From NCBI GenBank assembly GCA_944391505.1, contig CALXTV010000001.1, forward strand, positions 1 to 34,650: 34,650 nucleotides of DNA, read 5' to 3'. Position 1 is the stretch's first letter, and every line of letters starts with the position of its first letter. The notes below the pieces were generated by a model that did not search any database, had not been told where the DNA came from, and was given only the letters and a program-made list of their open reading frames with translations. This document shows positions 21,906-30,573 of the stretch, in pieces. The translations under genes and the position numbers were made by a program. The DNA is from an uncultured Alphaproteobacteria bacterium. Lineage in GTDB: Bacteria; Pseudomonadota; Alphaproteobacteria; RF32; CAG-239.

Positions 21906-23378
21906 ATGGAACAAATTGACGCCGCATCGCTGCCGCAAAACCTCGAAGCCGAACAAGCCCTGCTCGGCGCTATTCTGGCCAACAACAAAGCTTATGAAAA
22001 AGTTTCCGAATTTTTGCGCCCATATCATTTTGCCGATTCGATTCATGCCAAAATTTTTGAAGTCATTGCCAAGCTTATTCAACGCGGACACGTTGCCGAC
22101 GTCATTACCCTCAAAAACTATTTTGAACAGGAGGGTTCTCTGAACGAAGTCGGCGGACACCAATATCTGATAAAACTGGCTGACAGCGCCTCGCCGCTGA
22201 CCAACGTTGAGTATTACGCCCAGTTCATTTACGACAAATACCTGCGCCGCGAACTGATAAATACCGGTTACGAAATCGTCAATGACGCCATGAAAGAAGA
22301 TTTGGACTCCGACGCGTCAGAACAAATAGAAAATGCCGAAAAGAAACTTTTTGAACTTTCCAATCAGGGCGAAAGCCAAGGCGGTTTCATCGACTTTGCC
22401 GAAGCACTGACTTCTTCACTCGGACAAATTGAACAGGCTTATCAGAAAGACGGCCGGATTTCCGGTCTGCCCTCCGGCCTTGACGCTCTGGATGAAAAGA
22501 CCGGCGGCCTCAACAATTCCGACCTGATTATCATCGCCGGACGTCCGGCCATGGGTAAAACCGCATTGGCAACCAACATTGCCTACAACGTAGCCGAATT
22601 CATGAGCCATGACAAATCCGTCGATCCGAAATCGCGCGGCGTTGCCTTCTTTTCGCTGGAAATGTCAGCCGATCAGCTGGCCAGCCGTATTCTGTCCACC
22701 GTTACGCAAACCCCCGGACACAAAATGCGCACCGGCGAACTCGACAATGCCGAATTTACCCGCATTGCCGCCGCCGTTCGCGAACTGGAAACCATACCTC
22801 TTTATATTGACGACACGCCGGGACTTAACATCAACACCATCAGAACCCGCGCCCGCAGACTTAAACGCAATAAAGGTCTGGGCTTGATTGTCATCGACTA
22901 CATTCAACTGATTATGGGAACCGGCAGCAAAAAAACCGAGGGCAACCGCGTTCAGGAGCTTTCCGAAATTTCCCGCGGCCTCAAAATTCTTGCCAAAGAG
23001 CTCAACGTTCCGGTCATCGCCTTGTCACAGCTTAACCGCGGTGTCGAACAGCGTGACGACAAACGCCCGGTCATGTCCGACCTGCGTGAATCCGGTTCCA
23101 TTGAGCAGGATGCCGATATCGTCATGTTCGTCTTCCGCGAAAATTACTATATTCAGAACGAAGAACCCAAACAGCGCGCCGGCGAAACTCCGGAACATTT
23201 GCAAAACCGTATGGAAGAATGGCAGAAACGCATTCGCGAAACCGCCAACCTCGGCGAAGTCATCATCGGCAAACAGCGCCACGGCCCGACCGGAACCGTC
23301 AAACTTTTCTGGAACGGCGAATATGCCCAGTTTGGCAACCTGATTAAGGAAGAATATCTCCCGGCTCAGATTGGTTAA
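21906..23378 (+). CDS. dnaB: Replicative DNA helicase DnaB
   Basis: DnaB is the hexameric ATP-driven helicase that unwinds DNA at the replication fork. The 490-residue protein has the N-terminal primase-interacting domain (SLPQNLEAEQALLGAIL, about 8-24), a linker, and a RecA-like motor. That motor carries Walker A GRPAMGKT (212-219), Walker B LIVIDYIQL, the Arg-rich SDLRESGSIEQDADIV segment and a final KQRHGPTGTVKLFWNGEYAQF. No intein or insertion is present. It has its own promoter; a ribosome-binding site is weak. It ends by sharing TTAA (4 bases) with a convergent small gene. Confidence 0.97.
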   Translation: MEQIDAASLPQNLEAEQALLGAILANNKAYEKVSEFLRPYHFADSIHAKIFEVIAKLIQRGHVADVITLKNYFEQEGSLNEVGGHQYLIKLADSASPLTNVEYYAQFIYDKYLRRELINTGYEIVNDAMKEDLDSDASEQIENAEKKLFELSNQGESQGGFIDFAEALTSSLGQIEQAYQKDGRISGLPSGLDALDEKTGGLNNSDLIIIAGRPAMGKTALATNIAYNVAEFMSHDKSVDPKSRGVAFFSLEMSADQLASRILSTVTQTPGHKMRTGELDNAEFTRIAAAVRELETIPLYIDDTPGLNINTIRTRARRLKRNKGLGLIVIDYIQLIMGTGSKKTEGNRVQELSEISRGLKILAKELNVPVIALSQLNRGVEQRDDKRPVMSDLRESGSIEQDADIVMFVFRENYYIQNEEPKQRAGETPEHLQNRMEEWQKRIRETANLGEVIIGKQRHGPTGTVKLFWNGEYAQFGNLIKEEYLPAQIG

Positions 23379-23680
23379 TTCTCTTTCCGGGAGCAGCCAT
23401 GCCCGCAGCAGCAGGAATCTCCGCCGCATTCACAGGCGTCGTCCCGCACCTCGACCGGATAACCGCCGTAAAATGCCGAGCCGAGAATTTTTCCGGCATA
23501 TTCATGTTCCGGCGTATTGCAGGGCATTGTCGCATCTTCGGTCGGCAGCGGTTCGTCTTCGATACCGCCGTTGATAATTGCCTCCTGCATTTTCTGCAAC
23601 TGCCGCTTTTTGCCCTCGCAGCAGGAACACGAACTTTGCACCGGTGTTTTAACCAGCATATCGGCCAGCCATTTAAACAT
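23375..23680 (-). CDS. Hypothetical cysteine-rich small protein
   Basis: This 101-residue protein has ten cysteines in two groups: CSCC near the N-terminus (18-21) and CEC...CCCGHGC at the C-terminus (83-96), with a single one at residue 54. No disulfide or zinc family I know fits, but the spacing suggests metal binding. There is no signal peptide, so it is presumably cytoplasmic. AAGGAG lies before the ATG. It is convergent with dnaB and divergent from the two YcgN-like genes, which also carry Cys-rich metal motifs. Confidence 0.72.
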   Translation of the reverse strand: MFKWLADMLVKTPVQSSCSCCEGKKRQLQKMQEAIINGGIEDEPLPTEDATMPCNTPEHEYAGKILGSAFYGGYPVEVRDDACECGGDSCCCGHGCSRKEN

Positions 23681-23708
23681 TTTTCACGACTCCTTAATTA
23701 ATACCGGA

Positions 23709-23714
23709 TATAAT
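23709..23714 (+). promoter_or_regulatory. Perfect -10 hexamer before the UPF0260-like operon
   Basis: TATAAT lies 35 bases before the TTG start, without a recognisable -35. Likely part of the promoter of the three overlapping genes that follow. Confidence 0.4.
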
Positions 23715-23748
23715 ATATCGTAACATTTATGAACAAAAAGGAAAAGCC

Positions 23749-24129
23749 TTGTCAAAAAAACTGCCAAACATGACGGAAGAAGAATGGGAAGCCGTTTGCA
23801 ATCGTTGCGGCAAATGCTGCCTGATAAAAATTCAGGATGAAGACACCGGCGAAATATACTACACCGACGTCGTCTGCAAATACTTCAATTTTGAAACCTG
23901 CGAATGTACGGAATATCAAAACCGCTGTACACTGGTTCCCGAATGCCTGAAGCTGACCAAAGACAATGTCGGCAAAATCTCTTGGATGCCGAAATCCTGT
24001 GCCTACCGCTGCCTGTTTGAGGGACGCCCGCACCCCAAAAGAGAACCCGTCTCTGCCTTTTGCATTTCCGAAAATCTGGTCGGCGACGACGAATTGGAAG
24101 ATCATATTCTGGAACGGGAAGACTTATGA
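23749..24129 (+). CDS. YcgN/UPF0260-like protein, short divergent paralogue
   Basis: This 126-residue protein carries the CxxCxxCC cluster (C17, C20, C23, C24) of the UPF0260/YkgJ group of presumed metal-chelating proteins, followed by IYYTDVVCKYFNFETCEC and WMPKSCAYR, which match the family. It lacks the WHPL segment and the last part of the family domain, so it is shorter than its neighbour (168 residues). The start is TTG at 23749, with AAGGAA upstream at good spacing. The stop overlaps the next start (ATGA), so the two paralogues are translationally coupled. Biochemical role unknown. Confidence 0.8.
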   Translation: MSKKLPNMTEEEWEAVCNRCGKCCLIKIQDEDTGEIYYTDVVCKYFNFETCECTEYQNRCTLVPECLKLTKDNVGKISWMPKSCAYRCLFEGRPHPKREPVSAFCISENLVGDDELEDHILEREDL

Positions 24130-24632
24130 ATAAAGATGATTACATTATTGAAGACGGTTTCGACCCGCAGTCCAGATTTGACTGTCTGAACCACATTGAA
24201 CCGGAATTCTGGAAAAAAAAGAAGTTGGAAGAAATGTCCACCGAAGAATGGGAACTTCTTTGCGACGGCTGCGGCAAATGCTGTCTGAACAAACTCGAAA
24301 TCAAAGGCAAAATACGCTTTACCGATACCCGCTGCCGCTTTCTCGACAACCAAACCTGCCTTTGCCGGATTTATTCCGAACGCTTTAAAAAAGTGCCGGA
24401 TTGCCGGGATATTGATCTTGCCGCCGTTCGCGAAAAACCTCGCTGGCTGCCCAAAACCTGTGCCTACTGGCTGCTTGACAACGGCTTTGATCTTCCGGAA
24501 TGGCACCCGCTCAAAACCGGCCGGGCCGCTTCCGTACATGAAGCAGGCATGTCGCTGAAAAATCGCCAAACCGTTTCGGAAACAGGAATACAAGATTATG
24601 AAAGTCACATTGTTTACTGGGAAGACCTTTGA
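24126..24632 (+). CDS. UPF0260 family protein, YcgN-like
   Basis: A 168-residue protein of the UPF0260 family. It has a leading EPEFWKKKKLEEMSTEEWE, the CDGCGKCC cluster (46-53), a second Cys group CRFLDNQTCLC (70-80), VPDC, WLPKTCAYWLL and WHPLKTG with VHEAGMS. All are conserved in YcgN. The eight or so cysteines suggest an Fe-S or zinc site, but the function is not established for the family. Its ATG overlaps the previous stop (ATGA) and its own 3' end overlaps the YgjP-like gene by 35 bases, so the three form one operon. Confidence 0.9.
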   Translation: MNKDDYIIEDGFDPQSRFDCLNHIEPEFWKKKKLEEMSTEEWELLCDGCGKCCLNKLEIKGKIRFTDTRCRFLDNQTCLCRIYSERFKKVPDCRDIDLAAVREKPRWLPKTCAYWLLDNGFDLPEWHPLKTGRAASVHEAGMSLKNRQTVSETGIQDYESHIVYWEDL

Positions 24633-25308
24633 CATAGGGGAAGCTCTCGGCTTCAGCATAAAAGTCATCAAATCGCCGCGCGCCAGACGCATGACACTGC
24701 GTATTGATTCTAAAGAACGACTGCCGGTCTTGACTATTCCCGAACGCTGCTCCGCCAAACGTGCCGTTGACTTCGTCAACCTGCACCGCGACTGGATAGA
24801 TCGCTCGCTGGCCAGGCTGCCGCAAACCAAAACTTTTGAAGACGGTGAACAAATTTCGCTTCTCGGACACCCTGTTACCATTTGCCATTCCGAAGATCGC
24901 CGTCAGGGTACTTTCTTGGAAAACGGAATATTAACCGTATCCGGTGATTCTGAATTTTTGCACCGTCGAGTGAAAGACTATATAAAAATTCAGGCCAAAA
25001 CCGAATTTTACCGTCGGTCAAAAATTCTTGCCGATCGGCTCGGCTGCCCGTTGAATGACGTTACAATCAAGGATACCAAATCCCGTTGGGGAAGTTGCTC
25101 ATCCATGCACAACATAAACTACAGCTGGCGAATTGCCCTCGCCCCCGAAACAGTCATCAACTATCTGATCGCCCACGAAGTCGCTCATCTCAAACATCAG
25201 GATCATTCCCGGGAATTTTGGCGCTGCGTCCGCGAACTTTATCCAGAGGCAGAAGCCGGCAAAGTCTGGCTGCGCCTGCATAGCAAGGAACTGTATCGTT
25301 ACGAATAA
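24598..25308 (+). CDS. YgjP/SprT-type zinc metallopeptidase (M48-like, DUF45)
   Basis: This 236-residue protein has the compact metallopeptidase core: HEVAH (193-197) plus H203 as third zinc ligand in the pattern HEVAHLKHQDHSREFW, preceded by RWGSCSSMHNINYSWRI and LAPETVINYLIAHE, all conserved in the YgjP-like family. An N-terminal beta domain with KVIKSPRARRMTLRI precedes it. The family is predicted to be cytoplasmic; substrates are unknown. It starts 35 bases inside the UPF0260 gene with an alternative frame, so it relies on coupled translation. Confidence 0.88.
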   Translation: MKVTLFTGKTFDIGEALGFSIKVIKSPRARRMTLRIDSKERLPVLTIPERCSAKRAVDFVNLHRDWIDRSLARLPQTKTFEDGEQISLLGHPVTICHSEDRRQGTFLENGILTVSGDSEFLHRRVKDYIKIQAKTEFYRRSKILADRLGCPLNDVTIKDTKSRWGSCSSMHNINYSWRIALAPETVINYLIAHEVAHLKHQDHSREFWRCVRELYPEAEAGKVWLRLHSKELYRYE

Positions 25309-25316
25309 CAAAAGTC

Positions 25317-25345
25317 TTGATAATTAGATAAACGCTCCTTATATT
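25317..25345 (+). promoter_or_regulatory. Promoter of the Bax-inhibitor-1 family gene
   Basis: TTGATA (25317-25322), 17-base spacer, TATATT (25340-25345), 35 bases before the ATG. Confidence 0.7.
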
Positions 25346-25380
25346 TTAAATAGACTTAAACTACATGGAGAATAACTTAA

Positions 25381-26112
25381 ATGTTAGAGAATAAAAATTT
25401 TACGGCCGTCAGCGCCAAACCGGCGACAATCGTGGACGAAGGTCTTCGTCAGTATATGCTCAAAATATATAATTACATGGCAGCAGGTCTGTGCCTGACC
25501 GCCTTTGCCGCCTATTTGGTCGCCAATACTTCGCTGCTGAAATTGTTTTTTAACATTACACCGCAGGGAGCAAGCCTGTCCGGATTGGGCTGGCTGTTTC
25601 TGCTGGCGCCGTTTTTAATGATTTTTGCGTTCAGCTGGGTCATTAACCGCGGCACTCTTGCGCAAGTTCAGGGCGTTTTCTGGGGCTTTTCTGCCGTCAT
25701 GGGCATTTCTCTGGCGCCGATTTTCCTGACTTACACCGGCGACAGCATTACACGTTTGTTTTTGATAACTGCCGCCACTTTCGGCGGAATGAGCATTTAC
25801 GGCTACACCACCAAAAAAGATCTGACCGCCATGGGATCGTTCATGATTATGGGGCTGTGGGGTGTCGTCATCGCCTCCATAGTTAACATTTTCATGAAGA
25901 GTTCCGGTCTAAGCTTTGCTTTGTCGATTCTGACCGTTGTCATCTTCACCGGTCTGACTGCTTATGACACGCAGAAAATCCGCAGTATGTACCTCAGCGC
26001 CGATACCGGCGACACGCTTTCCCGCAAGGCCATTGCCGGTGCTTTGGAACTGTATCTTGATTTTATCAACCTGTTTCTGGCGCTGCTCAGACTGTTCGGC
26101 GATCGCCGTTAA
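25381..26112 (+). CDS. Bax inhibitor-1/YccA family membrane protein
   Basis: This 243-residue protein has seven predicted membrane helices and the family features: an N-terminal VDEGLRQYMLKIYNYMAAGLC, a central TYTGDSITRLFLITAATFGGMSIYG and a final TAYDTQKIRSMY plus ALELYLDFINLFLALLRL. Relatives include YccA and YbhL; YccA modulates FtsH, while others act as pH-gated calcium leaks. Which role applies here cannot be seen. GGAG lies 10 bases before the ATG. A promoter and a strong terminator make it a single-gene unit. Confidence 0.92.
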   Translation: MLENKNFTAVSAKPATIVDEGLRQYMLKIYNYMAAGLCLTAFAAYLVANTSLLKLFFNITPQGASLSGLGWLFLLAPFLMIFAFSWVINRGTLAQVQGVFWGFSAVMGISLAPIFLTYTGDSITRLFLITAATFGGMSIYGYTTKKDLTAMGSFMIMGLWGVVIASIVNIFMKSSGLSFALSILTVVIFTGLTAYDTQKIRSMYLSADTGDTLSRKAIAGALELYLDFINLFLALLRLFGDRR

Positions 26113-26129
26113 ACAAGGCATTATTTCAG

Positions 26130-26157
26130 GGCTCTGTAAAAACAGAGCCTTTTTTTT
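26130..26157 (+). terminator. Intrinsic terminator of the Bax-inhibitor-1 family gene
   Basis: Eight-base-pair stem GGCTCTGT (26130-26137) / ACAGAGCC (26142-26149) with AAAA loop, followed by eight T residues. Confidence 0.93.
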
Positions 26158-26168
26158 GCAAAAAATCA

Positions 26169-26196
26169 TTGACTTGCCGACAAAAACTGTTATAAG
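26169..26196 (+). promoter_or_regulatory. Promoter of the rpmH-rnpA-yidD-yidC-engB cluster
   Basis: TTGACT (26169-26174), 16-base spacer, TATAAG (26191-26196). A leader of about 85 bases follows, with an inverted repeat GCCTTAA (26211-26217) / TTAAGGC (26227-26233). Confidence 0.68.
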
Positions 26197-26288
26197 CATA
26201 GTCACCCGAGGCCTTAACATTAAAGCTTAAGGCTTAAATAATCAATAAAAACGGCCGGTCAAAGCCGGCATTAAACCGGAGAAAAGAA

Positions 26289-26423
26289 ATGAAAAGAACT
26301 TATCAACCCAGCAAACTGGTCAGAGCACGTCGCCATGGTTTTCGTGCCCGCATGGCCACCGCCGGCGGTCGCAAGGTTATTGCCGCCCGTCGCAGCAGAG
26401 GACGTAAAAATCTTTCGGCTTAG
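26289..26423 (+). CDS. rpmH: 50S ribosomal protein L34
   Basis: L34 is a very small basic protein of the large ribosomal subunit. The 44 residues start [20 protein letters not shown] and end GRKNLSA, matching the nearly invariant family sequence including [19 protein letters not shown] lies upstream. It is followed 11 bases later by rnpA, the standard arrangement in most bacteria. Confidence 0.98.
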   Translation: MKRTYQPSKLVRARRHGFRARMATAGGRKVIAARRSRGRKNLSA

Positions 26424-26434
26424 GCTGCAAACCT

Positions 26435-26839
26435 ATGTCTGAAGTTTTGATTTTAAAAAAACGGAAAGATTTTGTAAGAGTCGCCGCAAAAGGTGTCAAA
26501 GCAGCAACTTCGACACTCATATTGCAGGCGGCTCAAAGTTTATCTGCACCGGAAAATACCTGCCGGGCCGGATATACCACCACAAAAAAAATCGGAAAAG
26601 CTCACATTCGCAACCGCACCCGTCGTCGCATGCGTGCGGCCGTTCGTGAACTCTTTCCCGACAGAGCACGTCCCGGCGTCGATTATGTCCTTATCGGCCG
26701 ATACAACACGGCAGACTGCCCCTTTGACAAGCTGAAAGGCGATCTTTGCTACGGACTGAAAAAACTTCACAAACAGCTTTATCCGGAAGAAAAAAGACAT
26801 GAACCGGTTTCTGAAAAACCTGCTGATTTGGCCGATTAA
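26435..26839 (+). CDS. rnpA: Ribonuclease P protein component
   Basis: RnpA binds the RNase P RNA and helps mature tRNA 5' ends. The 134-residue protein begins [12 protein letters not shown], has [23 protein letters not shown] with the RNR signature, and [21 protein letters not shown] near the end of the fold, as in the family. It has a charged extra tail ([17 protein letters not shown]). It overlaps yidD by 41 bases. Confidence 0.95.
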   Translation: MSEVLILKKRKDFVRVAAKGVKAATSTLILQAAQSLSAPENTCRAGYTTTKKIGKAHIRNRTRRRMRAAVRELFPDRARPGVDYVLIGRYNTADCPFDKLKGDLCYGLKKLHKQLYPEEKRHEPVSEKPADLAD

Positions 26840-27047
26840 GATTTACCAGAAATTTCTCTCGCCGCTTTGCCCGGGGGTTTGCCGCTTTCGTCCGACCTGT
26901 TCGCAGTATATGATCGAGGCCATCTCCGTTCACGGCGTCATCAAAGGACTGTATCTCGGCATCCGCCGCATTTTGCGTTGTCACCCTTGGGGTGGTTCGG
27001 GTTACGACCCCGTTCCGCCGAAAAGAGAAAAAGAAAAAAAGGAATAA
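26799..27047 (+). CDS. yidD: Membrane protein insertion efficiency factor YidD
   Basis: YidD is a small inner-membrane-associated protein that helps YidC insert membrane proteins. The 82 residues contain [30 protein letters not shown] and [14 protein letters not shown], the three conserved blocks. Its ATG lies in the 3' end of rnpA, as in most proteobacteria, and yidC follows about 110 bases later. Confidence 0.96.
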   Translation: MNRFLKNLLIWPIKIYQKFLSPLCPGVCRFRPTCSQYMIEAISVHGVIKGLYLGIRRILRCHPWGGSGYDPVPPKREKEKKE

Positions 27048-27158
27048 GGCTGGATATTTGCTTGCCTAAAACCTAATTATACAGTAGAAAATCTTAAGAA
27101 GAAAACAAAGACGCCGCGACCTTTGGGCCGGTTGTCAACTGAGGAGATTTTGAAGAAA

Positions 27159-28832
27159 ATGAAAGAAGAAATGAAAGGCATTTACTGGGCCGTTATCCTG
27201 TCAATTGCCGTTATTTTCGCCACTAATTATTTTTTTCCGCGCAAGCCCGCGGTAACGCAGTCCGTGCCGGAAGCCCCCGTTGTTGAAAACCTCTCAGCAA
27301 AAGAGGAAGCTCAAACGACGGACAGTCTACCGGAAACACCGCTGGAAATCTCTGAAGTTATCGGCCAAGACGCCCGGATAAAAATCGAAAACGCTGCCGT
27401 CAGCGGTTCTATCCGAATTAAAGGTGCCCGCTTTGACGAACTTTTGCTTAACAAATATAAACAAACGCTGGAAGAAGACAGCGCCGACGTCGAACTTTTT
27501 GCGCCGGCCAAAACTGCCTCACCCTATTACGCCGAATTTGGCTGGCTGTCGCAAGACGGTAGCATCCGCACCCCTAACGCCGATACGCTGTGGACCGTCA
27601 AAGGCCGGGAATTAACGCCTCAAACACCGGTAACGCTGGAATGGAACAACGGCCAGGGGCTAACCTTTATCCGCCGCATCAGTCTGGACGACAACTATAT
27701 GTTCAGCATTGAACAAAGTGTCGAAAATAATACCGGACGCAACATAACCCTTTATCCTTACGGTTTAATCAGCCGCATCCACAATCAGGAGACAGCCAGC
27801 AGTGTCGTTCACGAAGGCCTCATCGGCGTTGTCGACAATAACTTAAAAGAAATCAAATACAAAGATCTTGAAGACGGCAAAAAAGAAGACTTTAAGACCA
27901 CCGGCGGTTGGGCCGGATTTTCTGACCGTTACTGGTTTTCGGCCTTTGTCATGAACAACGCCCAAAAAGGCACGGTCAAATTCAGCAACACGGGCAAAGA
28001 CACCTATCAGGCAGACTATGTCGGCGCACCGGTAAATATAGCCTCCGGTTCCGTAGGCACCAATACGGTTAAAATGTTTGCCGGCGCCAAAGAGATTAAA
28101 CTTTTGGACAACTATACCAAACAGTTTAACATTCCCAAGTTCGACCTTGCCGTTGACTTCGGCTGGTACTACTTCCTGACCAAACCATTTTTCTATATTC
28201 TCGATTTCCTTTACAACTTCATCGGAAACATGGGCTGGGCTATTCTGCTGTTTGCCGCTCTGCTTCGTTTTCTGATGTTCCCGATTGCCAACAAGTCTTA
28301 CGAGAGCATGTCCAAAATGAAAAAAGTACAGCCTCGGATTAAAGAATTGCAGGAAAGATACGGCGATGACAAAATGAAGCTTCAGCAGGAAACGCTGGAA
28401 CTTTATCGCCGCGAAAAAATCAATCCGGCGGCCGGATGCCTGCCGATGCTCATTCAGATTCCGGTCTTTTTCTCCCTGTACAAGGTTTTGAACATCTCCA
28501 TCGAAATCCGCCACGCACCGTTCATCGGCTGGATTAAAGATCTTTCCGCGCCGGATCCGTTGACGCTTTCCGTCTGGACACATTTGCCGATTCCCGGCCT
28601 GCTCGACATCGGCGTCTGGCCGATCCTGATGGGACTGACCATGTGGATACAGCAAAAGCTTAACCCGGCGCCCACCAACAAAGATCAGGCGCGCATGTTT
28701 GCCATGATGCCGATAATTTTCACTTTTATGCTCGGACATTTTGCTTCCGGTCTGGTCATCTACTGGACGCTGAGCAATATTCTCTCCATCATTCAGCAAA
28801 AAGCGATTATGAAAAAAAACGGAGTAAAATAA
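27159..28832 (+). CDS. yidC: Membrane protein insertase YidC
   Basis: YidC inserts and folds inner-membrane proteins, alone or with SecYEG. The 557-residue protein has an N-terminal helix (about 8-26), a large periplasmic domain (about 27-330) and a C-terminal core with five helices. The core includes FIGNMGWAILLFAALLRFLM, the cytoplasmic hairpin MKKVQPRIKELQERYGDD, CLPMLIQIPVFFSLYKVL, WIQQKLNP and SGLVIYWTLSNILSIIQQ. The start is uncertain: the ATG at 27159 has GAGGAG 12 bases upstream, while TTG codons at 27123, 27132 and 27150 are also in frame. It directly abuts engB. Confidence 0.95.
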   Translation: MKEEMKGIYWAVILSIAVIFATNYFFPRKPAVTQSVPEAPVVENLSAKEEAQTTDSLPETPLEISEVIGQDARIKIENAAVSGSIRIKGARFDELLLNKYKQTLEEDSADVELFAPAKTASPYYAEFGWLSQDGSIRTPNADTLWTVKGRELTPQTPVTLEWNNGQGLTFIRRISLDDNYMFSIEQSVENNTGRNITLYPYGLISRIHNQETASSVVHEGLIGVVDNNLKEIKYKDLEDGKKEDFKTTGGWAGFSDRYWFSAFVMNNAQKGTVKFSNTGKDTYQADYVGAPVNIASGSVGTNTVKMFAGAKEIKLLDNYTKQFNIPKFDLAVDFGWYYFLTKPFFYILDFLYNFIGNMGWAILLFAALLRFLMFPIANKSYESMSKMKKVQPRIKELQERYGDDKMKLQQETLELYRREKINPAAGCLPMLIQIPVFFSLYKVLNISIEIRHAPFIGWIKDLSAPDPLTLSVWTHLPIPGLLDIGVWPILMGLTMWIQQKLNPAPTNKDQARMFAMMPIIFTFMLGHFASGLVIYWTLSNILSIIQQKAIMKKNGVK

Positions 28833-29477
28833 ATGGAAAACGGCCGGCCGGACAAGTTCAGCCCCGAGCAAATTAACGAAGCCCAAGCCCTGTTCAACAA
28901 GCCCTGCAATTTTGTGCTGAGCGTTGCCAAACTGGACCAGCTTCCGCTGACCGAAATGGGCGAAGTTGCCTTTGCCGGCCGTTCCAATGTTGGTAAATCC
29001 AGTCTCATCAACGCCCTGTTCAATCAGCGCAAGCTGGCGAAAACCTCCTCAACTCCCGGACGCACCCAGCAGCTCAACTACTTCAATCTGGACAACAAAA
29101 TCCACCTGGTCGACTTGCCCGGCTACGGTTTTGCTCAGGCGCCGGAAAACATGGTTAAATCATGGCAGAAACTCATTTTCACCTATCTGCAGGGACGGGT
29201 AAATCTCAAACGGGTTTTTCTGCTTATCGATTCTCGGCACGGCATCAAAAAAGTCGACGAAGAAACAATGGAACTGCTCGACAAAGCCGCCGTCACTTAT
29301 CAGATAGTCCTGACCAAAACCGACAAAATCAGCGCTAAAGCTCTGGCCGAAACAATCAAAAAAACCGAAGAAATCATCAAAAAACACGGCGCGGCTTATG
29401 TCGACATTCTGGCAACCAGTTCGGAAAAGAAACACGGTTTGGACGAACTCAAAGCCGAAATCAACAGTTTGATTTAA
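28833..29477 (+). CDS. engB: Ribosome biogenesis GTP-binding protein EngB (YihA/YsxC)
   Basis: EngB is a small GTPase needed for large-subunit assembly. The 214-residue protein has G1 GRSNVGKSS (49-57), switch residues [13 protein letters not shown]3 [10 protein letters not shown]4 TKTD and the G5-like [10 protein letters not shown]. The ATG follows the yidC stop without a gap, so it is coupled to yidC; the same yidC-engB order is common in alphaproteobacteria. It overlaps the convergent methyltransferase gene by 17 bases. Confidence 0.96.
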   Translation: MENGRPDKFSPEQINEAQALFNKPCNFVLSVAKLDQLPLTEMGEVAFAGRSNVGKSSLINALFNQRKLAKTSSTPGRTQQLNYFNLDNKIHLVDLPGYGFAQAPENMVKSWQKLIFTYLQGRVNLKRVFLLIDSRHGIKKVDEETMELLDKAAVTYQIVLTKTDKISAKALAETIKKTEEIIKKHGAAYVDILATSSEKKHGLDELKAEINSLI

Positions 29478-30159
29478 AAAACTGCTTACGTTTTTTGCGT
29501 CCCATTGACCACAAATTTCCAAGACCGTTTATCGGTTGAACCGCATGCAAAGATTTAAAATCAAAATCGCGGCGGAAAAAAACTGACGTTGTTTTGGTAT
29601 AAACGTTCATCGGACAAAAGCCATAAAAATCAACTTGCAGCAAATTTGCCGACCGTAATTCCCCGACGGCCCTGACATATTCTTGAGACGTATTGACCCT
29701 GTCGCTGTCGTCAAGAATAATCATGCCGCCCGGCGCCAATTTTCTAATTGCGGCAGCGGCACAATCAGCACGGCATTTGCCGTCAATAACAATCACATCA
29801 AACGCCTCGGAACTTTCAAAAATAGCATTAAAATATGCTTCACCTTCATCACGCCGACAAACCGTCAGATTCGGATGATTAAATGTTTCGCGCCACTTGG
29901 CAAACCATTCCGGATCATCTTCAATACTGACGACTTTTTTCGCCCGCTCTGCCCAAAACAATGACGACGAACCGCAGCCGTATTCAAAAACCCTTTTTTC
30001 GGAGTAATCGAACTGCGACAAATATTCGATTGCCGGATAAGTATACCAGGGAATGGGATTTCCGTTCTTGTCCGCGCAGATTTTTTCATCAATACTGCGT
30101 TCGATGGCATATTCTTTCCGCCACATTTCAATAAACGTCATAAATTTGTCGCTAAACAT
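29461..30159 (-). CDS. SAM-dependent methyltransferase, class I, unknown substrate
   Basis: This 232-residue protein has a Rossmann methyltransferase core: motif [11 protein letters not shown] (57-66), motif [12 protein letters not shown] (76-85), an acidic [10 protein letters not shown] segment with the DG motif, and [13 protein letters not shown]. Such proteins often modify surface glycans or lipids, but nothing here fixes the substrate. An N-terminal [12 protein letters not shown] segment lies before motif I. GGAG precedes the ATG at about 10 bases. It has no operon partner and overlaps engB at its 3' end, facing it. Confidence 0.8.
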   Translation of the reverse strand: MFSDKFMTFIEMWRKEYAIERSIDEKICADKNGNPIPWYTYPAIEYLSQFDYSEKRVFEYGCGSSSLFWAERAKKVVSIEDDPEWFAKWRETFNHPNLTVCRRDEGEAYFNAIFESSEAFDVIVIDGKCRADCAAAAIRKLAPGGMIILDDSDRVNTSQEYVRAVGELRSANLLQVDFYGFCPMNVYTKTTSVFFRRDFDFKSLHAVQPINGLGNLWSMGRKKRKQFFKSNC

Positions 30160-30173
30160 TCGGACGGTCTCCG

Positions 30174-30203
30174 TTGAAAATACATTCGGGGCACATATAT
30201 CAT
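30174..30203 (+). promoter_or_regulatory. Candidate promoter of the DUF378 gene
   Basis: TTGAAA (30174-30179), 18-base spacer and TATCAT (30198-30203), about 40 bases before the ATG. TATATC two bases to the left is an alternative -10. Confidence 0.5.
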
Positions 30204-30241
30204 AAAAGTACGGTTTTTGAAATATTTTTTAGGAGACAACA

Positions 30242-30469
30242 ATGGAATACTTAAGAAAGACTTCGCTGATTCTGACCATCATCGGCGCCCTTAACTGGGG
30301 TCTGGTCGGATTTTTCGACTTCAACCTGGTCGCGTTTCTCTTTGGCAGCATGAGCATTTTATCACGCATTATCTATATGCTGGTCGGACTTTCCGCTCTG
30401 ATTGTGGCTTACTCTGCCGCCACCTGTTGCCGCACGGAAGAACATCTGGTCAAAGAAATCAGCAAATAA
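30242..30469 (+). CDS. DUF378 family small membrane protein
   Basis: A 75-residue protein with two membrane helices. The opening KTSLILTIIGALNWGLVGFF and the following FDFNLVAFLFG are the DUF378 hallmark, with GALNWGLVG strongly conserved. A second helix (about 40-60) ends in YSAATCC. No function is established for this family. AGGAGA lies 6 bases before the ATG, and a terminator follows the stop, so it is monocistronic. Confidence 0.88.
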   Translation: MEYLRKTSLILTIIGALNWGLVGFFDFNLVAFLFGSMSILSRIIYMLVGLSALIVAYSAATCCRTEEHLVKEISK

Positions 30470-30474
30470 CTCCT

Positions 30475-30508
30475 GTTCTCTCCCTTCACAGGGAGAGAAC
30501 AAATTTTT
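30475..30508 (+). terminator. Intrinsic terminator of the DUF378 gene
   Basis: Eleven-base-pair stem GTTCTCTCCCT (30475-30485) / AGGGAGAGAAC (30490-30500) with a 4-base loop, then AAATTTTT. Confidence 0.82.
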
Positions 30509-30573
30509 CCGACATTAAAGAATAATCAATAACTCTGTTGTACAATTAAGAAAAATTATAATTGAGGACCGAC

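Noticed and set aside
27843..28886. A 347-codon open frame on the reverse strand across yidC.
   Set aside because: It lies antisense to a well-supported yidC, has phenylalanine/arginine-rich low-complexity translation, no ribosome-binding site and no family resemblance.
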